Positions 9,137-16,844 of a stretch of 64,000 bases of DNA are shown piece after piece. Source of the DNA: CAZMRF01 sp964568735 (GTDB lineage: Bacteria; Acidobacteriota; Polarisedimenticolia; JACPZX01); NCBI GenBank assembly GCA_964568735.1, contig CAZMRF010000019.1, forward strand, positions 1 to 64,000, read 5' to 3'. Position 1 is the stretch's first letter. Each line of letters starts with the position of its first letter. Position numbers and translations under genes: made by a program. The notes below the pieces were generated by a model. The model was not told the origin of the DNA. It did no database searches and saw only the letters and a program-made list of their open reading frames with translations.

Positions 9137-9340
9137 ATGGCACAGGGTGTTGTGAAGTGGTTCAATGATTCCAAGGGCTATGGGTTCATCAGCGTCGACG
9201 GTGAGTCCAAGGACGTTTTCGTCCACCACTCGGGGATCTCGGGGGAGGGCTACAAGAGCCTGACCGAGGGCCAGCGCGTGGAATTCGACATCGTGCCGGG
9301 CCAGAAGGGGCCGGCGGCGGAGAACGTTCGACCCGTCTGA
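9137..9340 (+). CDS. csp: Cold-shock protein, CspA family
   Basis: This 67-residue protein is a complete cold-shock domain, a single OB-fold that binds single-stranded RNA and DNA and acts as an RNA chaperone. RNP1 reads KGYGFISV and RNP2 reads VFVHHSGI, both intact with their aromatic residues. Length and composition are standard. The ribosome binding site AGGAG lies nine bases before the ATG. The gene is monocistronic, with a near-consensus promoter at 8958, a structured leader and a terminator hairpin at 9363. Confidence 0.95.
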   Translation: MAQGVVKWFNDSKGYGFISVDGESKDVFVHHSGISGEGYKSLTEGQRVEFDIVPGQKGPAAENVRPV

Positions 9341-9362
9341 CATAGTCCAGAATCACACCCGT

Positions 9363-9400
9363 GCCCCCGGGGGCTCCCACCCCCGGGGGCTTCGTCGTTT
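9363..9400 (+). terminator. Terminator hairpin after the cold-shock gene
   Basis: GCCCCCGGG (9363-9371) pairs perfectly with CCCGGGGGC (9382-9390) and is followed by a broken T-rich run ending in TTT at 9400. It lies 23 bases after the csp stop and fits an intrinsic terminator with a weak U-tract. Confidence 0.65.
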
Positions 9401-9570
9401 AAGAGCCCTCTGCGGGCTCGGACCTTCCGTGCTAGCTTTCGAGCGATCGCAGGCGCGCGGCTCCCCGGGAAGCCTCCCGGACCCGCGGCGCCGGATTCTC
9501 GCGGGCCCGCTTCGGCGCCCGCGCCAAAGGAGCGAGCATCGCCGGGCCGCCGGGCCGGCCGCCGCCATGG

Positions 9571-10746
9571 ATGAGCAACGACACGACCGTTTCCACCGAG
9601 AAGTCCTCCCCATCTCCAGACTCCGCGGACACCGCTAAAGACGAGCTCCAGCCGGGGGAATCCACTCAGGCCCCGAGGTCGTCTCCCATGCTCGACGCGG
9701 ACGGCCCGTCCCTGCATGGGCTCGATCTCGACCTGACGCGCCAGCAGCGGATCGCCGTCGATCGGACCCAGCCCCTGGAGCGCCGCGTCGAGGCCTTCGA
9801 GGACATCGTCGAATCTGACGTCGGAGACACCACGCTCTCTCGCGCGCGCAACATCGAGCGGGAGGTGGGGCTGCGGCAGATCTATTTGAAGTTCGAAGGG
9901 GACAATCCCACCGGCACGCAGAAGGACCGGATAGCGTTTCTTCAGGCGCGCGATGCTCTGAGGCGAGGCTTCGACACGATCACCGTGGCCACCTGCGGGA
10001 ACTACGGCGCCGCCGTGGCTCTGGCGGCCTCCCTCGCCGGCCTGCGCTGTCTCGTCTTCGTTCCCGTCACCTACCACACACGCCGCATCCAGGAGATGGA
10101 GGCGCTGGGCGCCCTCATCGAGCGGGTCAACTCCGACTACGAGGGAGCCGTGGCCCTCTCGCAGGAGAGAGCCGCGAAGGACGAGCTCTACGATGCCAAT
10201 CCCGGCGGCGCGAACACCTCTCTGCAGCTCCGGGGCTACGGAGAAATCGCCTACGAAATCTACGACGAGCTGCGTGATGCTCCGGCCGCGGTCGCCGTGC
10301 CCGTGTCGAACGGGACGACGCTGGCCGGGATCTACCGCGGATTCCTGAGCCTCTACCGCAGGGGACGCACCTCGAGGTTCCCGAAGATGATCGCGGGCTC
10401 CTCGCACGGGAAGAACCCCATCGTGAACGCCTACGAGAAGGTGCTCGAGCGATGCGAGGATCTCGATCCGAACAAGATCCGTGAGACCAGCATCAATGAG
10501 CCGCTCATCAACTGGCGGTCGCTCGACGGCGACTATGCCCTCGAAGCCGTCCGCCGCACTCTCGGCTGGGCCGGCGGAGCCAGCGACAAGTCGATGGCCG
10601 CCCTCTCCCGGTTGATCCGGGAGAAGCAGGGGCATCACGTGCTTCCCGCCTCCACGGCGGGACTGGCCGTGCTCCTCGAGCAGCACGCCAAGAGCGCCCT
10701 GCCGGGCGATCGCTACGTCGTCGTCCTGACCGGAAGGAAGGCGTGA
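9571..10746 (+). CDS. PLP enzyme, threonine synthase-like
   Basis: This 391-residue fold-type II PLP enzyme resembles threonine synthase and related beta-elimination or replacement enzymes. NPTGTQKDRIAF carries the PLP-binding Lys, TCGNYGAAVALAASLAG is the Asn-containing phosphate and substrate loop, and PVSNGTTLAGIYRG is the cofactor-phosphate region. True threonine synthase (EC 4.2.3.1) is possible. However, no homoserine or threonine genes are nearby, and the gene heads an operon of glutamate-epimerase-like and amidase-like proteins, so a different amino-acid substrate is equally plausible. The start is ATG 9571; another ATG five bases upstream is out of frame. The next gene begins 86 bp downstream. 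Confidence 0.7.
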   Translation: MSNDTTVSTEKSSPSPDSADTAKDELQPGESTQAPRSSPMLDADGPSLHGLDLDLTRQQRIAVDRTQPLERRVEAFEDIVESDVGDTTLSRARNIEREVGLRQIYLKFEGDNPTGTQKDRIAFLQARDALRRGFDTITVATCGNYGAAVALAASLAGLRCLVFVPVTYHTRRIQEMEALGALIERVNSDYEGAVALSQERAAKDELYDANPGGANTSLQLRGYGEIAYEIYDELRDAPAAVAVPVSNGTTLAGIYRGFLSLYRRGRTSRFPKMIAGSSHGKNPIVNAYEKVLERCEDLDPNKIRETSINEPLINWRSLDGDYALEAVRRTLGWAGGASDKSMAALSRLIREKQGHHVLPASTAGLAVLLEQHAKSALPGDRYVVVLTGRKA

Positions 10747-10831
10747 GCGGCGTGGCGCGAAGCCGAACCGCCTCCCCCGGAGCGCGGCCGCTGCGCGCCG
10801 GTCTTCACGGGCACCGCGGAGGCCTCGCGGC

Positions 10832-11911
10832 GTGAGGGGGTTCCCCGAAGGCCGCGCCGTCGTCTACTGCGAAGGCGCCTTCGGCACCCCGAACGGCAAG
10901 ACGGCGCACGGGCTCGTGCGTAGAACCCGGCGCTACGAGATCCTCTCCGTCATCGACTCGCGGCACGGGGGGCGCGACGCCGCCGAGATCCTCGACTGTA
11001 CCCCCAGGGGGATCCCGGTTCACGCCGATCTTCGCTCCGCCCTCACCGCGGCGGGCGGCCGCGCGACGCACTTCGTGATCGGGCTCGCACCCGACGGTGG
11101 GAAGCTTCCCCCCGAGGCCCGCAGCGCGGTCCTCGATGCGATCCGGGCCGGGCTGAACGCCGACTCCGGCCTCCATGACTTCCTGTCGTCGGATCCCGAG
11201 ATCTCGCGCCTCGCCCGCGAGAAGGGGGTGGCCTTGCGGGACGTGCGCAAGCCGCCGGATCGGGAGGCGCTGCACTTCTTCAGCGGGAAGATCGAAGAGG
11301 TCACCTCCTGCCGGATCGCGCTCCTCGGCACCGACTCGGCGGTGGGCAAGCGCACGACGGCCTGGATCCTCGCGGACGCCCTGTCGAAAGCGGGCATCTC
11401 CTGCGAGATGATCGGCACGGGGCAGACGGCCTGGATGCAGGGCGTCCGCTACGGGATCATCCTGGACTCGCTCATCAACGACTTCGTCTCCGGAGAGATC
11501 GAGCATGCCGTCTGGAGCGCCTGGAAGGAGGTCCGGCCCGCGGCGATGGTCGTCGAGGGACAGGGCAGCCTAATGAATCCCGCCTATCCCGGGGGCTTCG
11601 AGATCCTGGCGGCCGCCCGCCCCCACGCGGTGGTCATGCAGCACGCGCCCGCACGCAAGGAGTACGACGGTTTCCCGGGCTACCCGCTGCATCCGCTCGA
11701 GCGGCAGATCGAGGCCGTCCAGCTCCTGTCGGGGCGGTCGGTCGTTGCCGTCACCTTGAACCACGAAGGGCTCACGCGCGAGGAGACGCGCCGCGCCGCG
11801 GAGGCCATCACGCGCTCGACGGGCCTGCCCGCCGTCGATGTCCTCCTCGAGGGTGCCGGCCCGCTCGTCGAAGCGCTCCGCCCGCTCTTCGCGGTGGAGG
11901 CCCGGAAGTGA
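10832..11911 (+). CDS. DUF1611 family protein, DgcN-like
   Basis: This 359-residue protein matches the DUF1611 family. A Rossmann-like N-terminal domain is followed by a P-loop domain starting near residue 155 with ALLGTDSAVGKRTTA (Walker A) and, further on, VEGQGSLMNPAYPGG. DUF1611 includes DgcN, described as the D-glutamate N-acetyltransferase that works with the racemase DgcA in D-glutamate catabolism. The gene two positions downstream encodes a DgcA-type enolase-superfamily epimerase, which supports a related role. The start is GTG 10832, and the stop overlaps the next start in GTGA, implying translational coupling. Whether the substrate is D-glutamate or a peptide is not determined. Confidence 0.75.
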   Translation: MRGFPEGRAVVYCEGAFGTPNGKTAHGLVRRTRRYEILSVIDSRHGGRDAAEILDCTPRGIPVHADLRSALTAAGGRATHFVIGLAPDGGKLPPEARSAVLDAIRAGLNADSGLHDFLSSDPEISRLAREKGVALRDVRKPPDREALHFFSGKIEEVTSCRIALLGTDSAVGKRTTAWILADALSKAGISCEMIGTGQTAWMQGVRYGIILDSLINDFVSGEIEHAVWSAWKEVRPAAMVVEGQGSLMNPAYPGGFEILAAARPHAVVMQHAPARKEYDGFPGYPLHPLERQIEAVQLLSGRSVVAVTLNHEGLTREETRRAAEAITRSTGLPAVDVLLEGAGPLVEALRPLFAVEARK

Positions 11912-14343
11912 CCCCTCGCGGGAAGGCGGCGGGGAGGCCCCCGCGGAATCCCCTGGCGAAGCTCGCCGTCATCGACCGGCTGGAGGTGGGGCCGCCCCGC
12001 ATCGAGCCGAGGAGCCTCAGCGTCGCCTATCGCGTCTTCCGGCGCGGGCGCGCGGAGGAATCCGAGCTGGCCTTCCGCTACGAGGAGGATGCCTTCGACC
12101 CGGAGGAGCCGGGCACGCAGAACCTAGCCTCCATGATGGGGGCGCAGGTCGCGCTCAATTACGGCCTCTTCTGCCGTGAGATCCGCTTCTTCGGCGCCTT
12201 CGACGAGCTGGACCGGCGCTTCCTCGCTGACATGGTCGAGAACACCTCGCGCGAGATCTACGTCAAGAAGCTCCTCGAGCCGAACGTCTTCCTCACGGGT
12301 GAGGCGGTGGGGCTGCCCGCGGTCCGCCTCGACCGCTACACGCGCTCCAGGCTCGTCTTCGAGAGCGGGGAGGATCCCCTCGGCGCGTCGGAGGGGGGGG
12401 CGGCCTGGCGGTCCGATCGATCGAGGCATGCTGTGCTCTCGAGCGGCGGAAAGGACAGCCTCCTGACCTTCGGCCTCCTGCGCGAGATGGGCCGGGACGT
12501 GCACCCCATCTTCGTCAACGAGTCGGGCCGTCACTGGTACACGGCGTTGAACGCCTACCGCAGCTTGAAATCCTCCTGGCCCGCAACAGGACGGGTCTGG
12601 ACGAACTCGGACCGGCTCTTCTCCTGGATGCTCCGCCACCTCCCCTTCATCAGGAAGGACTTCGCGCGGATCCGCTCCGACGAGTACCCCATCCGCCTCT
12701 GGACCGTGGCCGTCTTCCTGTTCGGAGCGCTTCCGCTCCTGCGACGACGGGGGATCGGGAGGCTCCTCATCGGCGACGAGTACGACACGACACGCCGCCT
12801 CCGCCACGAGGGCATCTCCCACTACGACGGACTCTTCGACCAGAGCCGCTTCTTCGACGATGCGCTCACGCGCTACTTCCATCGCAAGGGCTGGGCCGTG
12901 AGCCAGTTCTCGCTTCTGCGTCCGCTCTCCGAGCTGCTGATCCAGAAGACGCTCGCGGCGCGCTACCCCGATCTCCAGAAGGACCAGGTCTCCTGCCATG
13001 CGGCGCACCTCGCGAGCGGCCGCGTGAAGCCCTGCGGCCGTTGCGAGAAGTGCCGGCGGATCGTCGCGATGCTGGTGTCCATGGACGCCGATCCCTCCCT
13101 GTGCGGCTACGATCGGGCGCAGGTCAAAGCCTGCCTCGCGGCCGTGGCGGGAAGCGAGATCCACCAGGAAGCCGAGGGAGCACGCCACATCCTCTGGACC
13201 CTGGCGCGGAAGGGCAGGATCACGCTGCCTCCCACGGCCCGGAAGGTCCGCCCCTACCCGGAGGTGCTCCAGATCAGGATCGACCGCGATCGATCCCCGC
13301 TCGACGGCATGCCCGGTGACCTTCGCGCACCGTTGATGAAGATCGCCGGAGAGCATGCCGACGGAGCGGTCCGCCGTGTGGGGAGGGTCTGGGTTCCCTT
13401 CGATCCGCTCAAGCACCCCTCGATGGCGAGCCCCTACCCCTTCGAAGCCGCCGCCCGGGGCGTGCCCGACGCTTCTCCCGAGCAGGAGGCCGGACGCGGC
13501 AAGGCCGGACGCCGTTCCGGCCGTTCCGTCGCGCGCCGGAAGAAGGGCAGCGGAGGGAAGCCCGGCGACTACCTCCTCGCCGAGATGACCTGGCGCGAGG
13601 CGCGCTCGCGCCTGAGAGAGACCGATCTGGCCTTGCTGCCCGTCGGGTCCATCGAGCAGCACGGACTGCACCTGCCCCTCGACGTGGACGCCTGGGATGC
13701 CGAGCATGCCTGCCGCGAGGTGGCCGCCGCCTGCCGCCCTCCCCGCCCCATCGTCCTGCCCCTGATCTCCTACGGCGTCTCCTACCACCACGATGATTTT
13801 CCCGGAACGATCAGCGTCAGCCCCGAGAGCCTGGCCCGCCTCGTCTACGACGTCGGCATGAGCGCGGCGCGCCACGGGATCACGAAGCTCGTCATCGTCA
13901 ACGGGCACGGGGGGAACGTCCCGACGCTGCAGTTCGCGGCCCAGAGCATTAATCGCGACGCGCGCATCTTCACCTGCGTGGAAACCGGCGAGACTAGCAA
14001 TGCCGACGTCGCCCGCCTCACGGAAACGCCCAACGACGCTCACGCTGGCGAGATCGAAACGAGCACGACCCTGGCCACCCGCCCCCAGCTCGTGCGGATG
14101 GACCAGGCCAGGAAGTTCGTGCCCCGGTTCTCCAGCCAGTACCTCGACTTCACCAGCGCGCGCAGCGTCGAGTGGTACGCGCGCACGGCACGGATCTCGA
14201 ACACCGGCGTGCTGGGAGATCCCACGAAAGCTTCGAGGGAGAAGGGTGAGAAGATCTGGAGACTGACGATCGACCACCTCGTGGACTTCGTCGAGTCCCT
14301 CAAGGAATTGAGCCTGGATCAGATTTACGAACGGCGCTACTGA
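11908..14343 (+). CDS. Fusion of MurL-like PP-loop epimerase and creatininase-type amidohydrolase
   Basis: This 811-residue protein joins two enzymes. Residues 1-400 resemble MurL, the ATP-dependent UDP-MurNAc-L-Ala-L-Glu epimerase of Xanthomonas: a PP-loop SGGKDS at 179-184, the stretch QFSLLRPLSELL at 333-344, and SCH (362-364) with CGRCEKC (376-382), a likely metal site. Residues about 555-811 are a creatininase-family domain: GSIEQHG with a Glu and a His ligand (583, 585), HLPLDVDAWDAEH and VNGHGGN. These domains hydrolyse amide bonds using two metals. A basic, low-complexity linker (about 520-550) separates them. Start GTG 11908 overlaps the previous stop, and the next gene follows 12 bp later. 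I know of no characterised protein with this fusion. Confidence 0.7.
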   Translation: MTPRGKAAGRPPRNPLAKLAVIDRLEVGPPRIEPRSLSVAYRVFRRGRAEESELAFRYEEDAFDPEEPGTQNLASMMGAQVALNYGLFCREIRFFGAFDELDRRFLADMVENTSREIYVKKLLEPNVFLTGEAVGLPAVRLDRYTRSRLVFESGEDPLGASEGGAAWRSDRSRHAVLSSGGKDSLLTFGLLREMGRDVHPIFVNESGRHWYTALNAYRSLKSSWPATGRVWTNSDRLFSWMLRHLPFIRKDFARIRSDEYPIRLWTVAVFLFGALPLLRRRGIGRLLIGDEYDTTRRLRHEGISHYDGLFDQSRFFDDALTRYFHRKGWAVSQFSLLRPLSELLIQKTLAARYPDLQKDQVSCHAAHLASGRVKPCGRCEKCRRIVAMLVSMDADPSLCGYDRAQVKACLAAVAGSEIHQEAEGARHILWTLARKGRITLPPTARKVRPYPEVLQIRIDRDRSPLDGMPGDLRAPLMKIAGEHADGAVRRVGRVWVPFDPLKHPSMASPYPFEAAARGVPDASPEQEAGRGKAGRRSGRSVARRKKGSGGKPGDYLLAEMTWREARSRLRETDLALLPVGSIEQHGLHLPLDVDAWDAEHACREVAAACRPPRPIVLPLISYGVSYHHDDFPGTISVSPESLARLVYDVGMSAARHGITKLVIVNGHGGNVPTLQFAAQSINRDARIFTCVETGETSNADVARLTETPNDAHAGEIETSTTLATRPQLVRMDQARKFVPRFSSQYLDFTSARSVEWYARTARISNTGVLGDPTKASREKGEKIWRLTIDHLVDFVESLKELSLDQIYERRY

Positions 14344-14355
14344 GGTCGTCCCCCA

Positions 14356-15423
14356 TTGAAGATCACGCGGAGCGAGGCCTGGCCGGTCGAGATGCAGCTC
14401 GCCGAGCCCTACGACATCGCCTACGAGACCGTCGAACGCGTTGTGAACGTCTTCGTTCGCGTCGAGACGAACGAGGGGATCACCGGCTTCGGCGTGGCCG
14501 CTCCCGACCTGGCCGTCACGGGCGAAACGGCGCAGAGCGTCCTCGATGTGTGGCGCACCTCGGTCGAGCCCGCGCTGCACGGCTCCGATCCGCTCCGCAA
14601 CTCCCTGCTGCTCGAGCGGGTTCGGGAGCACACCGAGACGGCCCCCTCCGTACGGGCGGCGATGGACATGGCGCTGCACGACATCCTCGGGAAGAAAGCC
14701 GGCCTACCCATCTGGAAGATCCTCGGCGGCTTCCGTGACAGGATGCGAACGAGCGTGACCATCGGTATCCTCCCGGAGAAGGAGACGGTCGAGCGGGCGC
14801 TGAGGCACGTCGAGAAGGGCTTCAAATCGCTCAAGCTGAAGGGCGGAAGGGACGTGGAGTCGGACATCGTGCGCGTGTTGAAGGTGCGCGAGGCCGTCGG
14901 CGAGAGGATCGAGCTGCGCTTCGACGCCAACCAGGGGTACACCGTGGAGCAGACCGTGCGCTTCGTCGGCGGGGTGAAGGCCGCCAGGCTCGAGCTGGTC
15001 GAGCAGCCGACTCCCAAGGGCGAGCCCGACCTCCTCGGGCGCGTGACGGGAGCGGTGCCGCTGCCCATCATGGCCGACGAGTGCCTCATGAGCCTGAGGG
15101 ACGCCTTCCGCCTCGCCCGCCGCAACCTCGCGGACATGGTCAACGTGAAGCTCATGAAGGTGGGCGGCATCTCCGATGCCATGCAGATCAGCGCCGTCGC
15201 ACGAGCGGCGCGCCTCGAGGTGATGGTGGGCTGCATGGACGAGGCGGCTCTCTCCATCGCGGCGGGTCTGCACTTCGCGCTCTCCCGCCCGAACATCGCG
15301 TACGCCGATCTCGACGGCCACCTGGATCTCGTCGGCGATCCCACGGACGGAGCCGTCATCCTGCGCGACGGCACGCTGTACACGACGGGCAACCCCGGCC
15401 TGGGCTTCGATCTCCCCTCCTGA
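14356..15423 (+). CDS. Dipeptide epimerase-like enolase-superfamily enzyme
   Basis: This 355-residue enzyme of the muconate-lactonising subgroup has an N-terminal capping domain and a C-terminal barrel. The visible active-site set is KLK (catalytic Lys-x-Lys in FKSLKLKGG), DANQGY and EQP, then ADE as metal ligands, and NVKLMKVGG with the second catalytic Lys. D318-L-D320 matches the Asp-x-Asp motif by which L-Ala-D/L-Glu epimerases hold the dipeptide amino group. Related enzymes include the N-acetyl-D-glutamate racemase DgcA. The start is TTG 14356, and the gene is tightly packed between the MurL-creatininase fusion and the metallo-beta-lactamase gene. Function as a Glu-containing dipeptide or N-acyl-Glu epimerase is likely, but the exact substrate is open. 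Confidence 0.8.
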   Translation: MKITRSEAWPVEMQLAEPYDIAYETVERVVNVFVRVETNEGITGFGVAAPDLAVTGETAQSVLDVWRTSVEPALHGSDPLRNSLLLERVREHTETAPSVRAAMDMALHDILGKKAGLPIWKILGGFRDRMRTSVTIGILPEKETVERALRHVEKGFKSLKLKGGRDVESDIVRVLKVREAVGERIELRFDANQGYTVEQTVRFVGGVKAARLELVEQPTPKGEPDLLGRVTGAVPLPIMADECLMSLRDAFRLARRNLADMVNVKLMKVGGISDAMQISAVARAARLEVMVGCMDEAALSIAAGLHFALSRPNIAYADLDGHLDLVGDPTDGAVILRDGTLYTTGNPGLGFDLPS

Positions 15424-15432
15424 GGGCCCCCC

Positions 15433-16827
15433 ATGCATCTCGAGTTCCACGGCGCGGCGAGGACGGTGACGGGCTCCCGCCACCTCCTGAGCGTGAACGG
15501 GAGCAGGATCCTCCTCGACTGCGGGCTCTTCCAGGGGCGGCGCTCGGAAGCCGATCATCTCAACCGGGAGTTCGGCTTCGATCCGCGAACAATCGACGCC
15601 GTCGTCATGAGTCACGCCCACATCGACCACTCGGGAGCGCTGCCCAGCCTCGTGAAGGGCGGCTTCGGCGGCACCATCCATGGGACCTTCGCCACCGCCG
15701 ACCTGCTCACGGTCATGCTGCGAGACAGCGCCCACATCCAGGAGAAGGACATCGAGTACGTCAACAAGCGGCGCGCCCGGCAGAGGGAACGGCCGCTCGA
15801 GCCCATCTACCGGGTCGAGGACGCCGAAGAGGCCCTCTCAAGGCTCGAGGGCCACCGATACCACAGGCCCGTATCCATCGTGCCCGGTGTCACGGCCACC
15901 TTCTACGACGCGGGCCATATCCTCGGATCCTCCGTCGTCTGCCTCGAGCTCGAAGAAAAGGGAAGGAGGCTCCGGCTGGTCTTCACGGGCGACCTCGGCC
16001 GCAAGCATCTGCCCATCCTGCGCGATCCCGAGACCCCGCCCGAGGCGGACGCGCTGATCATCGAGAGCACCTACGGCAACCGCGAGCACGATCCCGTCGA
16101 GCACGTCGACGAGCGGCTGGCCGATCTCTTCAAGCGCGTCTTCGCCCGCCGGGGGCGGATCATCATTCCCGCCTTCGCCGTCGGGCGCACGCAGGAGCTC
16201 GTCTTCGCCATCTCGCGCCTCATGCGCGCCGGAAAGCTCCCCGACTGCTGCGTCTACGTGGACAGCCCCCTTGCCGTGAACGTCACGGAGATCTTCGCGA
16301 AGCATCCGGAGGCCTACGACCAGGAGATCCGGAAGGTCCTCCGGGAGACCGGGGACCCCTTCGGCTTCGGCATCATCCGCTACACGCGCAGCATCGAGGA
16401 GAGCATGGCTCTCAACGACCACAAGGGACCCTTCGTCGTCATCTCGGCCAGCGGGATGCTCGAAGCCGGGCGCGTCCTGCATCATTTGAAGAACAACATC
16501 CAGGATCCCCGGAGCCTGATCCTGATCGTGGGCTACCAGGCGGCCAACACCCTCGGACGCCGGCTCGTCGAAGGGGCCCGGGAGGTGAAGATCTTCGGCG
16601 AGCCCTACACGAGAAACGCCGAGGTGGTCGTCATGAACGAGTTCAGCGCGCACGCCGACCGCAACGAGCTGATGGAGTGGGTGCGCGCGTTCAAGAATCC
16701 GCCCGCCCGCGCCTTCGTGGTCCACGGCGAGGAGAGCCAGTCATTGCCCTTCGCCGAGCGGCTCCGCGCGGAGGCCGGCATCCCGGACGTCACCGTGCCG
16801 GCGATGGGCCAGCACTCCGAGCTGTAG
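15433..16827 (+). CDS. Metallo-beta-lactamase/beta-CASP ribonuclease-type protein
   Basis: This 464-residue protein joins a metallo-beta-lactamase fold to a beta-CASP domain, the architecture of CPSF73-like and RNase J-related nucleases. SHAHIDHSG is the main zinc-binding motif, DAGHILGS provides another ligand His, and TGDLG provides the bridging Asp. The beta-CASP part contains IPAFAVGRTQE, ISASGMLEAGR, and ends with NEFSAHAD, motif C with its His. Bacterial members cleave RNA. It starts 9 bp after the epimerase gene and is probably cotranscribed, although it has no obvious chemical link to that pathway. Confidence 0.85.
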   Translation: MHLEFHGAARTVTGSRHLLSVNGSRILLDCGLFQGRRSEADHLNREFGFDPRTIDAVVMSHAHIDHSGALPSLVKGGFGGTIHGTFATADLLTVMLRDSAHIQEKDIEYVNKRRARQRERPLEPIYRVEDAEEALSRLEGHRYHRPVSIVPGVTATFYDAGHILGSSVVCLELEEKGRRLRLVFTGDLGRKHLPILRDPETPPEADALIIESTYGNREHDPVEHVDERLADLFKRVFARRGRIIIPAFAVGRTQELVFAISRLMRAGKLPDCCVYVDSPLAVNVTEIFAKHPEAYDQEIRKVLRETGDPFGFGIIRYTRSIEESMALNDHKGPFVVISASGMLEAGRVLHHLKNNIQDPRSLILIVGYQAANTLGRRLVEGAREVKIFGEPYTRNAEVVVMNEFSAHADRNELMEWVRAFKNPPARAFVVHGEESQSLPFAERLRAEAGIPDVTVPAMGQHSEL

Positions 16828-16844
16828 AAGCGGCGGCAGCGTGC

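Noticed and set aside
12124..14679. Long minus-strand open frame of 851 codons
   Set aside because: It lies opposite the MurL-creatininase and epimerase genes, which have clear catalytic motifs. Antisense frames of this size arise routinely in GC-rich DNA; the product is low-complexity and matches no family.
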